The notes below the pieces were generated by a model. It saw only the letters and a list, made by a program, of their open reading frames with translations, was not told where the DNA came from and did not search any database. A DNA stretch of 64,000 nucleotides from Takakia lepidozioides (Eukaryota; Streptophyta; Takakiopsida; Takakiales; Takakiaceae). The stretch covers positions 3,658,001 through 3,722,000 of the forward strand of contig CM060732.1 of assembly GCA_030704615.1 (NCBI GenBank), given 5' to 3'. Position numbers and translations under genes: made by a program. Shown in pieces: positions 1-10,798 of the stretch. Each line of letters starts with the position of its first letter. The stretch's first letter is position 1.

Positions 1-94
1 TTCTATCCAAATTTCAATGGTCAGTAGCCGCTATGTTCACGTGCGCAATCTGAGATGCACTCGTGTTATTTTCCAAATTTCCAAAAAAAACCGT

Positions 95-726
95 TGGTAG
101 TATTGGGGACGACTACGCTTACCCAACAAGTTTAAGGCAAGCGTGTGAGCGGAGCTCCTAGAGGCTCCCGCAGACTGCCAATCACCCCTGTTCCCGCTCC
201 CCGATCCCTGTTCCCCATAGTGGGATAGGGGAGCGAGGGGGAGAACAGGGACCAGGAACAGGGGAACAAGCCACGTTCCACATGTCAAGGAGGGAACAGG
301 GGAGCAGGCCGCGTTCCACAGGTCGAGGAGGGGAGCGGGGACTAGAAACATGGAAGCAAGGACAAGGGACAAGGAGCGGGGAGCGGATACTGGGAACATG
401 GGAGTGGAGCGGGGATCTTGGAAATGTACTTTGGCATGGTATTAGGTTGAAATCGTGGTATGAGGTTCACCATGATTTGAACCTCATACCTCGTCACTGT
501 AATGCACATTACCTAGCCACCACTCTACTATATGCTTCATGCCAATCCTTTGATTTTCTAATTTTTTATATTCTACAATACAGGCTCCCAGGGGAGAGGG
601 GGGGGATTTGACAGCGCGCCCGCCTGCGGAACGTCGCCATTATGGCCATCCCCAACGACCGTACCGGCAAGGCTCCCACGCTTACATTGAACTCAATGGG
701 TAAGCGTAGTCCTCTATGGTAGTATT
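95..726. mobile_element. Short non-autonomous Mutator-like element (MITE) with 10-bp TSD
   Basis: A perfect 10-bp direct repeat, TGGTAGTATT, lies at 95-104 and 717-726. Just inside it are inverted termini of about 45 bp: GGACGACTACGCTTACCC on the left and, read on the other strand, GGACTACGCTTACCC on the right. Both continue into a matching block ending AAGCGTG.GAGC. The element body is about 612 bp and has no credible coding capacity. A 9-11 bp duplication with long inverted repeats is typical of the Mutator superfamily (family knowledge); assignment to it is inference. The interior at 195-420 is a G-rich direct-repeat tract of GGGAACAGGGGAGC-like units. Confidence 0.75.
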
Positions 727-732
727 GTGCCT

Positions 733-905
733 ACAACAAATTTGAAACAGTTTTACAATTTTCTGGCGTGAGCTCACCATAACATATTCTCTACATATTC
801 CTAGATCATATATAATAAATTTGAAACAGTTTCACAATTTTTCTAGCGTGAGCACATTTTCGTTTCACCATGACATGATCTCTACATATTCCTAGAATAT
901 ATAGA
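733..905. repeat. Imperfect tandem duplication, ~80-bp unit
   Basis: Two adjacent copies share AAATTTGAAACAGTTT, then GCGTGAGC, then CTCTACATATTCCTAGA in the same order and spacing (about 735-808 and 806-895). The second copy has a short extra stretch. No coding content was seen. Confidence 0.7.
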
Positions 906-1790
906 ATATTCTTTTTTCAGCTCACATGAGCATGCTCATAGGCTACCCAACCTCTCTTGGATGATGTTTTAGAACGAGAAAGGGTTCCATAGAAGTTTGT
1001 AGAAACTCCCACTCCATCTCCAGAGACATACCTCACTTGAGCAGAGGAGCCTAGTCTCTTCAACAATAGGTGTACTCTTTCTTAACAGAGGAAGTGTATG
1101 CAGTCTTGCATTGAGCACGTCATTTATGAAATTTTCGAACAGCGCCATGGTCTTTGGTAGAGAGAAACTCCCTTTCATGTCAGACCCAATTAGGCAGGTG
1201 GAGGGGGAATACTAGCTGCCTACCGGAGGCCAGTCAAGGGGACAAGCCTTGGCAAGAGAGGAGCCCAAGTGCTGTTCATCCCCCGCACTAACTTTCACCA
1301 TGTCTTGCAAGAGTGCTTCAGCTCTGCTCCACGATTTTTAGGACTACCTCAAATGATCACACGAGGCTTGGTTCCTACCTGCAAACACACCCTTCTCCTA
1401 CTCTAGGAGTGATCATGTAACTGTCCCACTCAAAACGTGGCAGCTCTGCGGTATGATTGAACAAGCAAAAACCAGCTGCGAAGGCTCTGGCAAGTAGAAA
1501 CCTTAAAATGCTTTATACTACCCTCACGGTTTGTTTAAGGGAGCAGCTCTAAAGTGTACCCTAAAGACACCACTTACTGATCTCGAAGACACACGCCAAG
1601 CCCAAGCCTGTGGATCAGTCTCACGCCCAAGGATCCAACAGATAACTAGAGTTCAAGGTACAAAAGCTCCCAGGGAATTGCCTGCTGAGGGATCGAATGT
1701 TACAGGAGTGACCGTGGCGATGATCAATCTGTCATTTAAAGAAAGGACGTCTTGAGGGTCAATTGTATTCAAAAGCACCGGCCTATCGGG
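906..1790. other. No gene recognised
   Basis: This stretch lies downstream of the RRM gene. Short open frames occur on both strands but show no recognisable domain. The part nearest 1790 could be 3' UTR of the RRM gene. Confidence 0.4.
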
Positions 1791-2768
1791 TCATAGCAGA
1801 TCATCATACGCAATAATTGCCCTAGTTTGTTGATCAGGGACGATTTTGGTGGGTGGAGGACAGCCGCTCCCAGCTAGCACGGAATGGGCCTTGGCAGCCG
1901 CAGCTGCAGTGGCAGCAGCCAGAACTGAGGGCTTCTGCAAACCCCTTCGGCGAGACCGTGGGTTTGGCTGTAGGGTCCCAGGTTGTGCTGCAAATCCACC
2001 AACCCCCTTCTTCCATTCTGGCAAAGATCCCAGCGCCCACGACACATACACCTGCATCCCATTCCAGTCCAATTCACTCAGTACCAAATCAAACCCTAGA
2101 ATGCAGGGAAGCAAGCAATCTGAGTATCTTTCTTATGACCCATATCACCATGTCACCGTGTTGTTAATCCAAAGCAACTGTTTTCCTACTTACCTGCTGC
2201 AGTACGATTTCATCTCATAAGCAACATTTTACTGTACAATATTCCGTCTCAGGCGCACCCGATTTACACTGAATAATGGCTCTCCAACTCTACTGACATC
2301 TGAATTTGTGTAAACAATCGAAAGGGCAAGGCAAAAACCTCAAATGCTTACTTGCTTGTTATTCAGAGAAATGACTTCGTCGGCCCTCTGGCCAGCAGCA
2401 ATTGCCATCTCTGCTGCCTCTCGTTTATCGAAGGTGACGAAGCCGTAGCAATTATCAACTATTATCTTCACACCCAAAACATTCCCAAATTTCTGAAACA
2501 GGGCTTTGAGCTCCTCTCCACTAGTCGAAGAGTCTAAATCTCCTACAAAAATCGTTGAATCCTGCTTTTCATTTCCCTTCACATCGTCTCGCCTCTTTTT
2601 CCCTGTGGAACTGCTGAAAGTTTTATACTTTCCACTCCCAACGTCTTGCCCCCTTCTCTCGCCGTTGGGTGACTTCACAGAGCTTGCATCCGGTGGCCTG
2701 TCCCGCTCCCTCTTGCGTCTGCCATCTTCCCTTGAAACCTTCGGTTCTAACCTCTCATCACCTGCCAT
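1791..2768 (-). CDS. Small nuclear RRM protein, two exons
   Basis: Read on the minus strand, exon 1 runs 2768-2352 and exon 2 runs 2051-1791. The join removes a GT-AG intron (donor GTAAGC at 2351, acceptor ATGCAG ending at 2052) and keeps frame, giving about 225 residues. Residues 1-70 are hydrophilic and rich in Arg, Lys and Ser, like a nuclear localisation or SR-like tail. One RRM follows from about residue 71: RNP2 is IFVGDL, RNP1 is YGFVTF, and the last strand KQVYVSWAL is rebuilt exactly by the splice. That rebuilt strand is the main reason to trust the intron. The C-terminus has an Ala-rich stretch and ends near AYDDLL. The RRM resembles those of the RBP45/47 and TIA-1 type poly(U) or poly(A) binders, but only one RRM is present, so the family is left open. 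I chose the ATG at 2768; the longer frame upstream starts at GTG, which plants do not normally use. No break was seen, so this is probably a working host gene. Confidence 0.75.
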
Positions 2769-3099
2769 GAGAGCTTCAATCCCAGCAAGCCCACCACAGC
2801 CCAACCGGGGCACGCTATTTATACTCTGCTGGCTACTCCTTCACATATATCACAAGGCAAAACCGTCAGTTGGCAAAGTATATCTACCACACAGCCACAA
2901 AAAAGCAGTCCTCCGGCAGATTACTGCACTGCAAACAAGAATCAAGTTTGCACAGTCATGTATCGGAAACCCACCACTCAGCCAGTTTTGGGCATCGCCG
3001 GAAGGAGGCTTGGGAGCTCCGAAAGTGAGCCGCCTTCTGCAGCAGATGAGGAAAGGCGTAGGCCCTCAACCAAAGCCTAAAAGATCATAATTTCCATTT
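2769..3099. promoter_or_regulatory. Upstream region of the RRM gene
   Basis: These 330 bases lie directly upstream (minus-strand sense) of the RRM start codon and should hold its 5' UTR and promoter. I did not identify a convincing TATA box or element; the assignment rests on position only. Confidence 0.35.
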
Positions 3100-3440
3100 C
3101 AAATTCTAGCGACGACCTTCGAGACTACCTAGTTTAGCGTAAAGAAAAAAGACAACCAACATGTAGCCCAGTGGTAAGGGCATATACCCTCTTACGGTTG
3201 TGGGTTCAAACCACCCTATTGGTTGTTACAAAAGTGTCCACCTTCCTACCGGAAGCTTCTTGGTCAAGTGACACCATAAGTTACGCTTGCTTTGGCAACG
3301 CGTCCACCTTTAGTGGTAAAAAAACAAAAGTTTAGCGCAGAGTACGAATAGGGTGCCATAGTGCCATGTCATCGTCACCGCGTCATCGTAGCCACCTTTC
3401 GTCGTCAAATTTTTCCAGGCGGTCCGGACAGATCCCAAAA
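3100..3440 (+). repeat. Dispersed repeat, filled-site copy (partner at 12937-13080)
   Basis: Flanks such as AATTCTAGCGACGACC, TAGTTTAGCG and AATAGGGTGCCATA recur in the same order at 12937-13080. There they are continuous, whereas here they are split by the SINE at 3145-3328. The unit carries CGTCATCGTC and GTCGTCAA motifs and shows no reading frame. It is an old repeat family of unknown type. Confidence 0.75.
3131..3342 (+). mobile_element. tRNA-derived SINE with target-site duplication
   Basis: The element body is about 3145-3328. It starts with a tRNA-like head holding an A box (TAGCCCAGTGG, 3164-3174) and a B box (GGTTCAAACC, from 3203) at normal pol III spacing. An unrelated body follows, ending in an A-rich tail (GGTAAAAAAACAAAA). 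The flanks are near-identical 14-mers, AGTTTAGCGTAAAG at 3131-3144 and AGTTTAGCGCAGAG at 3329-3342, which fits LINE-mediated insertion. Related DNA without the element at about 12960 confirms the insertion. It is not a functional tRNA because the acceptor stem is not conserved. Confidence 0.85.
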
Positions 3441-3899
3441 AACCAAAAATGAGTTCTCGAGCCTTCTTGAACTCTCAAAACGGTGAGAAACACAAAATTC
3501 ATAGAATTCACTCATACCTTGAGTATGAAACCAAATACATGCATTGAAATTTACAACAGTGTCCAAGAAAAAGTTGTTAGAGCTAATTTTTGAGATACAT
3601 GATACCTAGGGTACTATCCCAGGGTACATGATGGTGGCCTCAGTGTGCATTGCTTTTGCTGTTAGATAGATACTCATCTTGCTCTTTGTTTCTCTTGGGC
3701 AGAAGGATGGAAGGGTGCACCACCACCTTCCTGCACTTGCAAGGAGAGTCCATTTCCAAATACATGTCTTCTCTCTGTGATGGAGAGACCGGAGGCCTCA
3801 CATCATGTAGCATATTCATGGGCCAGGTGACCATGGAGCTGAAATGGGTGGGAATGCCGGCCCCAGACCCTTGAAAGATTGGGCTATGTCGCTTCCCGA

Positions 3900-4242
3900 T
3901 TTTTGCCAATTTTGTCACCTTGCTAACTATGTGGTCTAATACTCCCAAGTTACAGAGTAGGATAGATCCATACCAGCGAACGGCAGCCAAGGAAGGTGCG
4001 ACAAGAATGGCAATTCCGCCTTTGGTATCAATGACAGTTGGGTTCCACCAGGAGGTGGAGCTTGGCCAAATTGACTGACCCAACGAGTCTATTTTTCTGT
4101 AATCTAATTTATGCTCTTGCAGGAAAATGACAGAATTGGAGGAAAGCAGCGAAGAGGCCCAATTCCTAATTCTACCTCTTTTGGGCACTGAAGCGTCAGA
4201 ACCTATACCCCTAATGTTCCACGAATACAGGTTCCAACTCAT
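3900..4242 (-). pseudogene. LINE ORF2 fragment: AP endonuclease N-terminus
   Basis: The frame opens with ATG at 4242 and reads WNIRGIG, then LQEHKLD, then KGGIAILVAPS. These are the first conserved strands of the exonuclease-endonuclease-phosphatase fold used by L1-type LINEs to nick DNA. Similarity to the second LINE of this window stops near 3960. The frame stays open to 3640 but without recognisable sequence. No reverse transcriptase is present, so the copy is inactive. Confidence 0.75.
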
Positions 4243-4755
4243 GTAGGAAAAGCTTTGCAGCCCGTGATATTCTCACGATGTGGCTGAAGATTGGTGATCT
4301 CGAACATCAATCCAGGATGAGTAGGTAGCATTGAAGGCATCCAATTGAAACCCGGAGGAGCTAGAGCTTTCAGAGATCCCGCAAACCAGATTGAAACACA
4401 GCCAGATTGCATGGCCCCATCCGTAGAGGATGGGTTTTCAATGTCTCTAATGGTAGAACATTCACCAAGCGACTCCAGGGAGACATCCAGGAAACGAGAG
4501 ATGAAATGAAGCGCTCTAGATACAGTATGTATAACCTAGGGAATCTGAGCGCTGGCAGAACAAGAGAGGGAACCGCCGATTCTGCAAAGAGGACCTAGCC
4601 AGAGGAGGAAGAGCAGCCTTCATAAAAGATGAAAGCGGGATGAGAAGACAGCCAGAGCTCACCACAGGGGGGGACGGAAGAGCAAGATCCAGGGGTCCCA
4701 AACAAAATGAGGAATTTTCAGCATCTGGGATAGGCACTATGGCGAGGTCGTTGGA

Positions 4756-6465
4756 CTACAGAGGCTTGTCACAGTTGCGAGAATACTTCTGGGACGAGTG
4801 GAACGCTTCCACCAGCTTCATCCCGGCCTCAAAAGCAGCCATGAGATAAGGATGTCCCGCAGCGGAACCCAGTTCTGGAGGAACGGAGGTGCCAGATAAC
4901 CACCGCCGAGAAACTACATCAGTTTGCAAATTGGAAACGTCAAAGAGCCTCAAGACAGGGAGTACTTGAACAAAAAAGATTTTTTTTGTTCGAGATGCAG
5001 ATTGGTGAACCCGAGAGCCAAAATAGACAACAGAGTTAGAGGACAAATCAAATAGGGGGAGGGAAGCAGCAAAAATCTCCCTTATTTTGCTGAGGATTAA
5101 CTCCAATTCCTTTCTTGGAGACAAGGAGAGCACATCTTTCTTCCAAGGTTATCCACGCGGAAGCAAATTTATTATTCCCAGAGAGAAGAATGGACGGAGT
5201 GCCCCCTAGAAACTCGAAAATGATGGGGGAGATGTTGATGGCCATCGACTGCGATCCCGCAAGATGATAGGCGTCGGGCAGACGAACCTCTGCAAAGGAT
5301 TTGAGCTGAAGGCAGAAGGAGGCCAGACTTTGCCTCCCCTCGTGGGAGGACAGAGGAAAAATGGCCGGAACTTCATCCGAGTTTGGAAGAGTCCCATGGG
5401 ACGGTGAAGACAAAAAGAACACCCTGGAACTCATTGAGGAAGGAGAAAGGTCCGTCCTTGCTCTTTTCGCTGGGGGGGGGGAGCGGGGGGTGTGATGTTT
5501 GGTCTTTTCAAGGAGAGACCCGCTTCAGGGCCCTGCAAATCACGCCCGCCTGCTGCATCAATGGAACGAACAACATTAGCGTTGGCCTTCAATAGAACAA
5601 GGCAATCTGCCTTTACGTGGCCTTCTGCATGGCAATGAAAGCAAATGACTGCAAGAATAACCTCTTGCACTTTAACAATGACAAACGAGTTATGAAGAGT
5701 AGGCAATTTTAAAGAGGATACGATGGGGGTTGCTTTTGGCATCATCACTACCAACTGTGACACCCCCCCATCCCTGTGAGCTTCATAGGCCAGCACTTCA
5801 TTGTCGTAAGTGATGGCATCCTCCTCAATGTGTTCATACACGTTCATAACACCAACATGAAGGCCGCGAAGTGAGCCCCAATCTTCGGTAGCGAACAAAG
5901 ATAGTTTCCAGGGAGGAAGGGCAGAGCCAACAATTTGGGCTTGCAAGCAACACCCCCCCATGGCCCCACTCAGGCGACCAGGAAAAGATGTAGACACAAC
6001 ATTTGGAAAAACTGACGTTAAATTTTAGAGCTTAAGCCGCATGTTCTTGAAAGCTGAACATAATGGAGTAGAAGCCTCTCCCAAGAGCGACACAAAAGTG
6101 GGAGGTGAGCTCTCTATCCGCACCAAGGTGCTCTAGTGCCCACTTCCTAGCAAAGACTCTGTCGTGGAATGTTCCTGGGAAATGAATAAGCACCCCTTGC
6201 TCCGCGAGCAACTGAGAGTGCTCTTTCACAATGCCCATATCTAACTGAAGAACAGGCTAGGACTCATCGACTGGCGCCGTGCTTTCGCTCCAAATGATGG
6301 GGGCCCTAGCAGGGGAGAGCGGGGCCTGGGGCCAACACCCAGCAAGCCAGGGCCGGAGGAAGGTCTTCTTCCTTGGTGTCTGGCTTTGGCGTGCCTTCTG
6401 TTGTTTCCTTTGTTATCTCCTCTGAAGCCATGGCCATTGGAAGCAGCAAGCACGTACGACGCCAT
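4756..6465 (-). pseudogene. LINE ORF1 (DUF4283-like, CCHC knuckle), broken
   Basis: Several minus-strand frames together give a plant LINE ORF1. The likely start is the ATG at 6465 (MASYVLAASNGHG), followed by a segment with LIHFPG and RGFYSIMF (6238-6032) that matches the DUF4283 RNA-binding-like region of these proteins. The knuckle CFHCHAEGHVKADC follows at about 5620-5660. Frame changes near 6240 and 6010 and between 5430 and 4760 break it. The last 1 kb is Ser/Pro rich and of no recognised fold. ORF1 products bind the LINE RNA in the cytoplasm (family knowledge). Confidence 0.65.
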
Positions 6466-7470
6466 GGGAACAGGGAGGGAATCGAGCCAATAAAGAAGGA
6501 GCAGAGAGAGCGAGGAGAGAATCGCAAGCAGAATGAGCGAGAAAAGAGACAGAGACGACGATAGTGCAAGGAAGGTGGGATGGTAGAAGAAGCACTGCTG
6601 ATAGGCATAAGAGACAGAGCACAAAGAGCGCGGCTGAGGGGGGAAGAGACAAGTACTCCCGCCGGAAACATTAAACTTCACGCCAAAGACAATGAAGAGT
6701 GTCGCATTAGCAACGAATGACGAGCGCGGGAGCTAAACGATGAAGAGAGCTTAGAGAGATGAAGAAAATGCAGTGAGGAGCCCTAGAGAGAGAGAAGTGG
6801 AAGGAAAAATGAGACGCATAAACAGCACAAATAATGAAGAGAAGGCCAGAGCTTGAGAGAGAGCTAGAGGAGGCCAAGCCAAAACGGCTAAGTCACTATC
6901 GTACTCAATGCGGAGCGCGACATCACGCCACACTATACTTCCAAAAAAAAAATGTTAATATAATTAATTTTATTATATTAATTTTAATTACAGTATAATA
7001 TAAATTTGTCAAACAATAATATTGGAGGATAAATAAGCTCGGAGCGAGCGATGGCGGAGCTGCGAGACGACCGCCAACGGTCATCTGGACATCTCCATTG
7101 CCCTTTTTTACTCCTCTTCCCCTCTGGCTACCCTCAAGCATTGTTGTGAAAACATGCTCCCAGGCTTGGCTTTCGATTGATATGCTCATTAAGTTGTGTA
7201 CTGGTGGTTTTTTTTTTCAAAATTCTCTCGTCTCATTGTTCATCCCAACAGCGTGCTTCTTTTCATCTCCTTAGCACACTCTGCATCATCCCTAACTTAT
7301 CAGCCTCCGCCGTCTTTAGCCAGTAAGGTATAGTTTTCCTCATTTTCGTTTCCCGCCCTTCTCCCCCCACTATCTTATCTCTCTTCCTACTTTTGCTCCT
7401 TGTCCACCAGCTCCATAACTCAAGCGTGAGTCTTAGAGTATCTGCAAATCCTACTTTCTCTCGCGCTTTC
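6466..7470. other. Region between the 5' ends of two divergent LINEs
   Basis: It holds the purine-rich 5' flank of the minus-strand LINE (6466-6930), an AT-rich stretch at 6950-7015 made almost only of TAATTTTA-like sequence, and the pyrimidine-rich 5' flank of the plus-strand LINE (7200-7400). Both LINE promoters would have to lie here. No gene was recognised. Confidence 0.4.
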
Positions 7471-10140
7471 ATGGCACACGGCAACAACCAGCTTAGGAAT
7501 AGCGATATCATGGAATCTCGGGGCATCAATCGTGGAATGCGGAACAACAATAGAAGGCCAATCCCATCCTCAAGCACCGGTTTTTTTCTGGCGCATCAAG
7601 CTCATTCAAGGATCACGTCTGACAATGGTCCAGTAAGAAACCTCGCTCCCCTCTACCCTCTCTCTCCCCCCCAGCCACTTCTCAAAATTCCCAGACTTGG
7701 CTCCTTCACTCTCAACCTTCAGGGTTCCCCCATTGTGGACAACCCATGACATGATTGGGAGGAGGAAAATGTTCTTAATCAGGATGATTTGGACAAAGAC
7801 TACCCCATGATCAATGTGAGTATCCCAGAACTGCAGAAAAGAGTTGCCACAATGGAAGAATCCGGTATTCTTATTCATTTCCCTGGGAAAAAAGTGGACA
7901 GAGCAACAGTCAGGGACTGGGGCCATCAGACACCTTGGAGGCCATGGAGAACTGAGGCAACAGTTCTACCATGCAAAGGGAAGGGGTTTTTTCTCAATAG
8001 TCTTTGAAACACATGAAGCAGCTACCGAGGCACTGCTCTTCAATCCTCATACGAAGGGGTTCAACGTCAATATTTTCCCATGGTCTCCCAGAATGGGTAA
8101 CAGGAATGGCAAACTCTGGGGCCCCCGCATTGTCTCAGTTCCTTTCATTCCAGACCAATACTTGGTTAACTTGGCAGACATTGCAAACCATTTCGGCAAC
8201 TACCTTGGGTGTCTGGCGGTATTTGACCATGTGCACTCATAATCTAAGGCAAGACCCAGCCTGGAAATCAGTGACGATTGCTTCCCGCCTTCACGAAACA
8301 GGTTGTGCAGAGGAAGACAGTTTTGTCCAGAGGAAGACGTTCTCCCGCAATTTGTCAAACTGCCCATAGATGAGGAGGGCAACTACTTTACAATCTAGCT
8401 CATCGAATACACTACCTACGCAGTTTGTTTTAATTGTGGCCAGTTGGGCCATATCAAACTGGACTGCCCAACAGCAAAACGTAAACGATCTCATCCTACC
8501 ATGCCCAATAACCTTCAATCACAAGAGCAAGTTGGGAATCCAGCAGCAGCAGCCTCAAACCAGATGCAAGATTTGCAGTCCCCCAATGTACACCCAGGGC
8601 CATCCTCAGCTCCCAGGAGAGGTCAATCCATGCACAAGGCGCCAAACGACCCACTGCAGGTCAGGTCTGCCCCACACAAAGTTGGCAGGGATGGAACATT
8701 TACAGACCCTATGCAAGAAGAGTTACAGGCTCACCCGCAACATGGGGCTACTACTTCAATGGGAAAAGAAAAATACAGGGATCAACAGCTGCAAGAAGCC
8801 AATACTTCGAAGGAGAAAGGAAGACAGAGGGATACCTCACCACAAAGGCTGGTTAGATTGACACTTCCTACCTCTAACTTACTTAAAGCAGAACAGCCTA
8901 CAAGATTCAGATGCGGAAATGAGCACATCTGGAGAAGTTGTTGTTGCACGCAATCCCAGTGGTTATTTTGGAAATCATGGACATTCCGAAGGCTGCCTGT
9001 GTGACCCCCCTTATCTTTCAAAAGAGTAAACCCCCAGCCATCCTTATCACATCGGATGATTTTGAATGCATCAAGTCTTTATGGATAACATCGGCAGACA
9101 TCAAGCACTTCCTGCAATCCAACCCTCCCAACAGCAACCCGCAGATCTTATTCAATGAGAAAATTCAGCAATTTTTCCAGACCCAGCAGAAACACTATTC
9201 ACTTTCTCCACTCACAAAAATATCATGGGCAGCTTACCTGGAAGATCACCCTGGTTTAAGTGTTAAACCCTCAACCCACATCCTGGCACTCATGGAGGAT
9301 GCAGAAATCTATGCATCTCCTCCGCCAGTGGAGGCCATCTGGACTTATGAAGAGTGGCTTTCGGCTCCAAGAGGGAGCCACAAATTACAAATTCGCAACC
9401 AAGATTCCCTGATGAATGGATTTCAACTACTGGGAGCTCATCTGGATTCAGAGGTGGATGGTACAGGATGGAGGTGCAGAGAACTACAGATCACATTAAT
9501 GGTACCAAGAAGGCAGAACAAACACCATCTTCATCAGAGTCACAGGTGGAGACATCCTCGCAAGAGGGTAATATCAATTTCTTTGGCTCCGGGGTGGAAG
9601 CTCTTCACATATCGCCTCCAATTTTGGGCACAACTCAAGCCGACTCGCAGGCGAACTCTCAAGTGACTTCTCCACCTAAGCTCCTTCACCCTCATCTCTA
9701 CACTCTTCAATCAAGGTGCCATCCTCCCCCTCCCCCTGTTTCATCTACCAAATCTTGTCGGGCAATTCTAACAGATGTTGGGTGTTGTGTCATAGAGGAA
9801 AACAATCCTTTGCTAAACAGGCAAACACAGACTGCTTGTTTTTTAATTACCAGATAACATTCCTTCAGGGACGATGCCCTTCGATGGATCACTTACTGAG
9901 AGATACCCTGATTTACAAAAGCTGTTCTCAGCTGAATTCTATCATATTGGAATCTCTATTCTTTCTATAAACATTTATACTGTCTCCACAAGCCAGTTCC
10001 TTCCATCCCCAGAGAACCCTAGTCGGGGCAAACCGAGAGGAATTCTCATTCTCATCCAGAGCAAGAGCAGAAAACCCCCAGATAACCTTATCTGGGTCAA
10101 TTCCCTGAGAACTAAAGATAAAAGGGTTACCTTTGTTTAA
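7471..10140 (+). pseudogene. LINE ORF1 (DUF4283-like, CCHC knuckle), broken
   Basis: ATG at 7471 starts a basic N-terminus (MAHGNNQLRNS). At 7789-8240 two frames together give the same domain as in the other LINE: GILIHFPGKKVDRATVRDW in one frame, then RGFFSIVFETHEAATEALL and FPWSPRMG in the next. That means a one-base frameshift near 7910. A knuckle, CFNCGQLGHIKLDCP, lies at about 8420-8470. The rest (8500-10140) is Gln/Ser/Pro-rich with many frame changes. The related minus-strand copy makes the identification firm. Confidence 0.7.
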
Positions 10141-10195
10141 CAGCTAAATAGGCCATCAAATGAGACGGACAGTCTGAGCCTACCTCTATCTCCCA

Positions 10196-10765
10196 ATGAT
10201 CTTTAACCTTCATTCGTGGAACATCCGAGGGCTGGGAACTAATCCGGCTTCTCTAAAAAGATTGAAAGTTAAAACTTGGTTGGCACCCTTCCTTTCAGAT
10301 CACTCCATCGTATTTCTGTAGGAACACAAATTAGACCAACATAAAATAGATAGCCTCTCCGATTACCTTTGGCCATTAGTTAATTTGTTATGGAAACCTA
10401 CCTCCTTAGGCACTAAAGGAGGGACTGCAATTCTGCTGTCCCCATCCATACAACCATTTCTCACATCAGAAGCCTGCTGGCTTCCTGGAAGACTGCAATT
10501 TTGTGCATTATCCATGCCCAACTTTAGTGGTCCAATTGGACTGGTAAATATCTATGCACCCAATATCTTTGCAGAAATAGCAGAGTTCTGGACTTTACTT
10601 AACACCAAGATGTGGGAGCAACCCACCATTGACAGCTAGATAATATCTGGCGATTTCAACATGGTGGAAATGCAAGAAGATAGGAGAGGTGTAGGGTCAT
10701 TTACCTCCAACCCAGAAGAAATGGATCAGTGGTTTACTTGCACTCGGGGATTGCTATTTTGTCAG
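10196..10765 (+). pseudogene. LINE ORF2 fragment: AP endonuclease domain
   Basis: From ATG at 10196 the frame gives HSWNIRGLG, EHKLDQHKIDSL, GTKGGTAILLSPS, GLVNIYAPN and SGDFNMVE. These are the successive catalytic motifs of the L1-type endonuclease, the last holding the GDFN active-site Asp and Asn. TAG codons at 10319 and near 10637 interrupt it. It ends at a short tandem repeat at 10763. Reverse transcriptase is absent. Confidence 0.8.
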
Positions 10766-10798
10766 CCATCAGCCATCAGCCATCAGCCATCAGTATGA
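10763..10798 (+). repeat. AGCCATC heptamer tandem repeat
   Basis: Four to five exact copies of the heptamer CAGCCAT sit exactly at the point where LINE homology ends. Confidence 0.85.

Larger units (their letters stand above)
3640..6465 (-). mobile_element. LINE (plant L1-like) with decayed ORF1 and truncated ORF2
   Basis: Read on the minus strand, the order is ORF1 start (about 6465), a DUF4283-like domain (6238-6032), a CCHC knuckle (about 5620-5660), low-complexity ORF1 tail, then the ORF2 endonuclease start (4242). This is the normal order of a plant L1-type LINE. No reverse transcriptase or 3' end follows. The element lies head to head with a related LINE at 7471. Confidence 0.75.
7471..10765 (+). 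mobile_element. LINE (plant L1-like), 3'-truncated copy
   Basis: This is the same family as the minus-strand LINE at 3640-6465, as shown by shared LIHFPG, EHKLD..KIDSL and TKGG.AIL segments. It carries ORF1 and the ORF2 endonuclease only. LINE copies are normally 5'-truncated (family knowledge), so loss of the 3' half in both copies is unusual. Confidence 0.75.

Noticed and set aside
1846-2220. Plus-strand open frames opposite the RRM gene
   Set aside because: They are antisense shadows of exon 2; the minus strand carries the RRM motifs and splice sites.
3161-3235. Possible functional tRNA gene
   Set aside because: A and B boxes are present but the acceptor stem does not pair, and the sequence continues into a SINE body with an A-rich tail and flanking duplications.
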